A DNA stretch of 64,000 nucleotides, taken from assembly GCF_011617465.1 (NCBI RefSeq), contig NZ_CP050153.1, positions 2,108,001 through 2,172,000 on the forward strand. Reading direction: 5' to 3'. Within the stretch, counting starts at the first letter, position 1; each line of letters opens with the position of its first letter. The notes below the pieces were generated by a model. That model searched no databases. It was given only the letters and a program-made list of their open reading frames with translations, and was not told the origin of the DNA. This document shows, one piece after another, positions 61,601 through 64,000 of the stretch. A program made the position numbers and the translations under genes. The stretch comes from Brevibacterium pigmentatum (GTDB taxonomy: Bacteria > Actinomycetota > Actinomycetes > Actinomycetales > Brevibacteriaceae).

Positions 61601-62437
61601 TCAGCGGACCTCTGTGATCTCGGGGCCGCGTTCGAAGGGGTTGAGCTCGTCCTCGTCCTTCTCCTCCGTCTCGTCCTGGTCGACCTGTGGGGCGGTCAGC
61701 GCGATGAGCTCCCGGGGAGCCATGGCTTCCGCACCACGGTCGACGACGACTCCGCGGAAGAGTGCGGAGAGTTCGGCACGCACATCGTCATCGGTCACAG
61801 CCTTGCCGGAGAACACGGCGCGGACGAACCAGCGCGGTCCGTCGATGCCGGCGAAGCGCATGGCGCGTTTGCCGGGACGACCGGATTCCGTCTTCGCCGG
61901 AACCTCGATGGCCAGTTCCTTGCCGAGCGAGGTGTGCAGTTCGGTGGATTCTCCGCCCTGTTTGGTCACGGACTCGGCGAGCTGAGCGCGCACCGTGTTC
62001 CACAGACCTTCGGAGCGCGGTGTCGCGAACGCCTGCAGCTGGATACCTCCGCCGTTGTGAATGAGGGTCACGGCCAGCACGCGCTGGGAATCGTCGTCCG
62101 TGTCCAGGCGCACCTGCATTCCGTCGACGACGGGCACCTTGAGTGCGCCGAGGTCGAGACGATCATGCTCAGGGTATTCCTCGGAGATGTCGAACGGGCC
62201 CTTCTCGGACCGGTCGAAGGGCGCGGACTTCTCCAGCAGCGCCTCTTCCTCGTCGATGTCGTCATCGGACTCGGACGCATCGACCTCGTCGACATCGTCG
62301 TCTGCGGTGTCGGCATCCTCGGTGTCGGTGTCTGCGTCCTGAGCGTCGAGCTCGTCATCGTCGGTGAACTCGTCATCGGCGCGGACGTCGTCTTCGTTCG
62401 TCGGCGTGGATTTCTTGAACCGGGAGAACAGTCCCAT
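61601..62437 (-). CDS. DUF3710 family protein
   Basis: 278 residues. A basic start (MGLFSRFKKS) is followed by a very acidic Asp/Glu-rich low-complexity tail (~12-70). The conserved DUF3710 domain follows (~75-235: GPFDISEEYPEHDRLDLGAL, VTLIHNGGGIQLQAFATPRS, RFAGIDGPRWFVRAVFSGKA), and the C terminus is acidic. Function unknown. It lies between dut and the OB-fold gene with 6-bp gaps, as in mycobacteria (Rv2696c, from memory). Confidence 0.88.
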   Translation of the reverse strand: MGLFSRFKKSTPTNEDDVRADDEFTDDDELDAQDADTDTEDADTADDDVDEVDASESDDDIDEEEALLEKSAPFDRSEKGPFDISEEYPEHDRLDLGALKVPVVDGMQVRLDTDDDSQRVLAVTLIHNGGGIQLQAFATPRSEGLWNTVRAQLAESVTKQGGESTELHTSLGKELAIEVPAKTESGRPGKRAMRFAGIDGPRWFVRAVFSGKAVTDDDVRAELSALFRGVVVDRGAEAMAPRELIALTAPQVDQDETEEKDEDELNPFERGPEITEVR

Positions 62438-62443
62438 GAGTCC

Positions 62444-62917
62444 TCACTTCTCCTTTTCGCTGAGGCCGGCGTCGATTCCGCCGGTGGATCCGAATCCCCC
62501 GGCGCCGCGGGCGCTGTCTTCAAGGGATTCGACGATGTCGAAGTCGGCGTGGGCGATCGATTGGATCACGAGCTGGGCGATGCGGTCGCCGCGGACGACG
62601 CGCAGCGGGGTCTTCGCATCGAGGTTGATCAGCGGCACCTTGATCTCGCCGCGATACCCGGCGTCGATGGTGCCCGGTGCGTTGACGACGGTGACCCCGT
62701 GCTTGCTCGACAGCCCGGACCGCGGGTGCACGAAGGCGGCGTAGCCCTCCGGCAGGGCGATCGCGATTCCGGTCGGCACGACTCGGCGCTCGAAGGGCTC
62801 GAGCACGAAATCGATCGTCGAACACAGGTCCGCCCCGGCATCGCTCGCATGCGCGTAGCCGGGCGCGCTCATGCCCGCGTCGAGGAGCTGAAGGTTGATC
62901 TTCACGGTTTCCGTCAC
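62444..62917 (-). CDS. dut: Deoxyuridine 5'-triphosphate nucleotidohydrolase
   Basis: Hydrolyses dUTP to dUMP, preventing uracil incorporation into DNA. 157 residues, trimeric type. The five dUTPase motifs are present, including HASDAGADLCS (I), PRSGLSSKHGV (III), NAPGTIDAGYRGEI (part of III), RGDRIAQLVI (IV) and the C-terminal Gly-rich GAGGFGSTG (V). GTG 62917 fits the family start, whereas the upstream extension to 62983 would overlap the divergent DUF3093 gene. First gene of the dut operon. Confidence 0.94.
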   Translation of the reverse strand: MTETVKINLQLLDAGMSAPGYAHASDAGADLCSTIDFVLEPFERRVVPTGIAIALPEGYAAFVHPRSGLSSKHGVTVVNAPGTIDAGYRGEIKVPLINLDAKTPLRVVRGDRIAQLVIQSIAHADFDIVESLEDSARGAGGFGSTGGIDAGLSEKEK

Positions 62918-62981
62918 AAAGATGCACTCTAACGCTCCAGCCTGAGCGTGGCCAAACCTCTCGCTATGGGACAATGGCCCC

Positions 62982-63437
62982 ATGGCAACAACTCAATCCG
63001 GAACCCATGTGGTCTATCAGGAGAAGGTCCGCCCCTCGATCGGCATGTGGATCCTCGTCGTGGTCGCCGCTGCGTCGACGGCGCTCATGGTCATGCCCGT
63101 CTGGCAGCTCGGCACCATCATCCTTCCCGTCGTCAGCTTCATCCTCTTCGCCTGGTGGCTGAACTCGCTGACGCTGTCGATCATCGTCACCGAACGTCAG
63201 CTGTTCGTGGGCGAGGCTCATATCGACCGCACATTCGTTCCGAGTGCGGAAGCCTTCGACGGCGAGGAGGCCCGCCAGGCCCGCGGCGTCGATCTCGATG
63301 CTCGCGCTTTCCTCAAGATCCGCCCATGGGCGAAGTCCGTCGTCCGCATCCATCTCGACGATGATTCGGACCCCACCCCGTACTGGCTCGTCTCGTCACG
63401 CCACCCCCACAAGCTGGCAGCCGCCCTCAACCCTTAA
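62982..63437 (+). CDS. DUF3093 family membrane protein
   Basis: 151 residues, an actinobacterial family of unknown function (Rv2698 in M. tuberculosis, from memory). Two adjacent N-terminal helices (~19-62: SIGMWILVVVAAASTALMVM, GTIILPVVSFILFAWWL) precede a cytoplasmic beta-rich domain. The C terminus, PYWLVSSRHPHKLAAALNP, is typical. ATG 62982, with a 64-bp divergent gap to dut. Hairpin repeat copy 4 follows 12 bp after the stop. Confidence 0.86.
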   Translation: MATTQSGTHVVYQEKVRPSIGMWILVVVAAASTALMVMPVWQLGTIILPVVSFILFAWWLNSLTLSIIVTERQLFVGEAHIDRTFVPSAEAFDGEEARQARGVDLDARAFLKIRPWAKSVVRIHLDDDSDPTPYWLVSSRHPHKLAAALNP

Positions 63438-63448
63438 TCCCCCAATTA

Positions 63449-63504
63449 CTACCTGACGGCGGCCCAGCAACCTCGCGCGAGGTTGCTGGGCCGCCGTCAG
63501 GTAG
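63449..63504. repeat. Palindromic hairpin repeat, copy 4
   Basis: A fully palindromic 56-bp element, 63449-63476 with 63477-63504, differing from copy 2 by one compensated base pair. It lies 12 bp after the DUF3093 stop. Its upstream flank, CCCCAATTACTACC, is shared with copy 3. It is followed at once by a second, unrelated hairpin for the opposing gene. Confidence 0.88.
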
Positions 63505-63513
63505 CAAGGAGAG

Positions 63514-63554
63514 AGAAACGGACCGCGCCCCTTTCGAGGGCGCGGTCCGTTTCT
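63514..63554 (-). terminator. Hairpin terminator after the DUF4193 gene
   Basis: AGAAACGGACCGCGCCC (63514-63530) pairs exactly with GGGCGCGGTCCGTTTCT (63538-63554) around a 7-base loop, ending in U-rich sequence on the minus strand. It lies 15 bp beyond the stop of the 63570-63869 gene. Confidence 0.82.
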
Positions 63555-63569
63555 GCGAAGAGAAGCGAT

Positions 63570-63869
63570 TCAGCCTGCACAGTCCGTGCAGATGGGGATC
63601 CCGCCTTCTTCGGTCGCAAGCTGCGAACGATGGCGGACCAAGAAGCACTCCATGCATGTGAACTCGTCGTTCTGCTTGGGCAGAACCCGAACGGAGAGCT
63701 CTTCGTTCGACAGGTCTGCACCGGGAAGTTCGAAGCCTTCGGCTACTGCAGTTTCGTCTTCGTCGATCTTGCTTGCCTGAGCCTGGGAACGCTGGGCCTT
63801 GAGCTGCTCGATCGAATCGCTTTTGATCTCATCGTCTTGCTTGCGAGGTGCGTCGTAGTCTGTTGCCAT
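63570..63869 (-). CDS. DUF4193 family small zinc-ribbon-like protein
   Basis: 99 residues, very common in actinobacteria (Rv2699c-like, from memory); function unknown. The N-terminal half is acidic and helical (ATDYDAPRKQDDEIKSDSIE). The C-terminal half has paired cysteines (FTCMECFLVRHRSQLA ... IPICTDCAG) able to bind zinc. AAGAGG precedes ATG 63869. It is monocistronic, with its own terminator; in mycobacteria it sits near sigA. Confidence 0.88.
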   Translation of the reverse strand: MATDYDAPRKQDDEIKSDSIEQLKAQRSQAQASKIDEDETAVAEGFELPGADLSNEELSVRVLPKQNDEFTCMECFLVRHRSQLATEEGGIPICTDCAG

Positions 63870-63903
63870 ATGGCCTCTTCGCTCTCTGTCCGGAGGGGGT
63901 GCT

Positions 63904-63974
63904 GAAGAGGAGCATACTCTCCTCTTCCGAGATGTGTCCCCAGCATTGTGCACTGTATGCTTGCCGTTGGCAAG
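63904..63974. promoter_or_regulatory. Inverted repeats upstream of the DUF4193 gene
   Basis: GAAGAGGAG (63904-63912) and CTCCTCTTC (63919-63927) form a 9-bp inverted repeat 35 bp before the DUF4193 start. A second one, CTTGCC-GTT-GGCAAG, lies at 63960-63974. They occupy the control region between this gene and whatever follows the window edge. The first could also fold in the mRNA leader. Role unknown. Confidence 0.4.
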
Positions 63975-64000
63975 ATGGAATGAACACTTGATGCGGTGAT

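Noticed and set aside
62918..62983. Longer dut start at 62983
   Set aside because: It would overlap the DUF3093 start and adds residues not found in dUTPases; GTG 62917 fits the family.

Overview
The window is a 64-kb stretch of high-GC (mid-60s percent by eye) bacterial chromosome. It is packed with housekeeping genes and has no recognisable transposase, prophage, CRISPR array, tRNA or rRNA. Three things point to an actinobacterium, most likely Brevibacterium or a close relative (order Micrococcales). These are the gene repertoire (DUF3000, DUF3093, DUF3710, DUF4193, LGFP-repeat amidase, HemQ-type haem synthesis), the frequent GTG/TTG starts, and gene order that matches, from memory, the Mycobacterium tuberculosis Rv2674-Rv2699c segment. 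The genus is an inference, not a search result.

Layout. 1-7.2 kb: 5' end of leuS, then a long-chain acyl-CoA ligase, a Xi-class glutathionyl-hydroquinone-reductase homologue, DedA, a YihY/BrkB membrane protein and a long GapB-type GAPDH. 7.3-11.4 kb: a tightly overlapping minus-strand run of tetR, DHA2 exporter, D-2-hydroxyacid dehydrogenase and membrane protein. 11.5-16 kb: dusB-dgt-dnaG. 16-23.7 kb: an ABC-F ATPase, then two divergent regulator/effector modules: an XRE-cupin regulator facing an LctP-type permease, and a creatinase/ectoine-hydrolase-like M24 protein facing an Lrp regulator plus class III aminotransferase. 23.7-32.8 kb: YibE/F protein, glyS, a DEAD-box helicase, recO-uppS, and leuA with a candidate leucine-rich leader peptide. 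32.9-43.3 kb: cell-envelope genes (DUF6636 anchored protein, L,D-transpeptidase lipoprotein, PGRP amidase with LGFP repeats, DUF817, penicillin-acylase family protein, alpha/beta hydrolase).

43.4-64 kb is the part that resembles the mycobacterial order. It holds msrB, a GNAT gene, an OhrR-like MarR regulator, the coproporphyrin-branch haem operon hemE-hemY-hemQ, DUF3000-RNase D, dxs, aconitase, a TrmA-family RNA methyltransferase, a KimA-like APC permease divergent from two TrkA/RCK proteins, an OB-fold protein, DUF3710, dut, DUF3093 and DUF4193.

The most distinctive non-coding signals are: (i) a family of four near-identical ~55-70 bp perfect hairpins, each placed a few bases after a stop codon; (ii) a putative leucine attenuator before leuA; (iii) strong palindromic operators at acnA, the OhrR-like gene and the XRE-cupin gene; (iv) a 630-bp gene-free stretch filled with degenerate 'CTCACCCTTCG'-type repeats. 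I see no complete new defence or biosynthetic system. Most interest lies in regulatory elements and unusual gene pairings.
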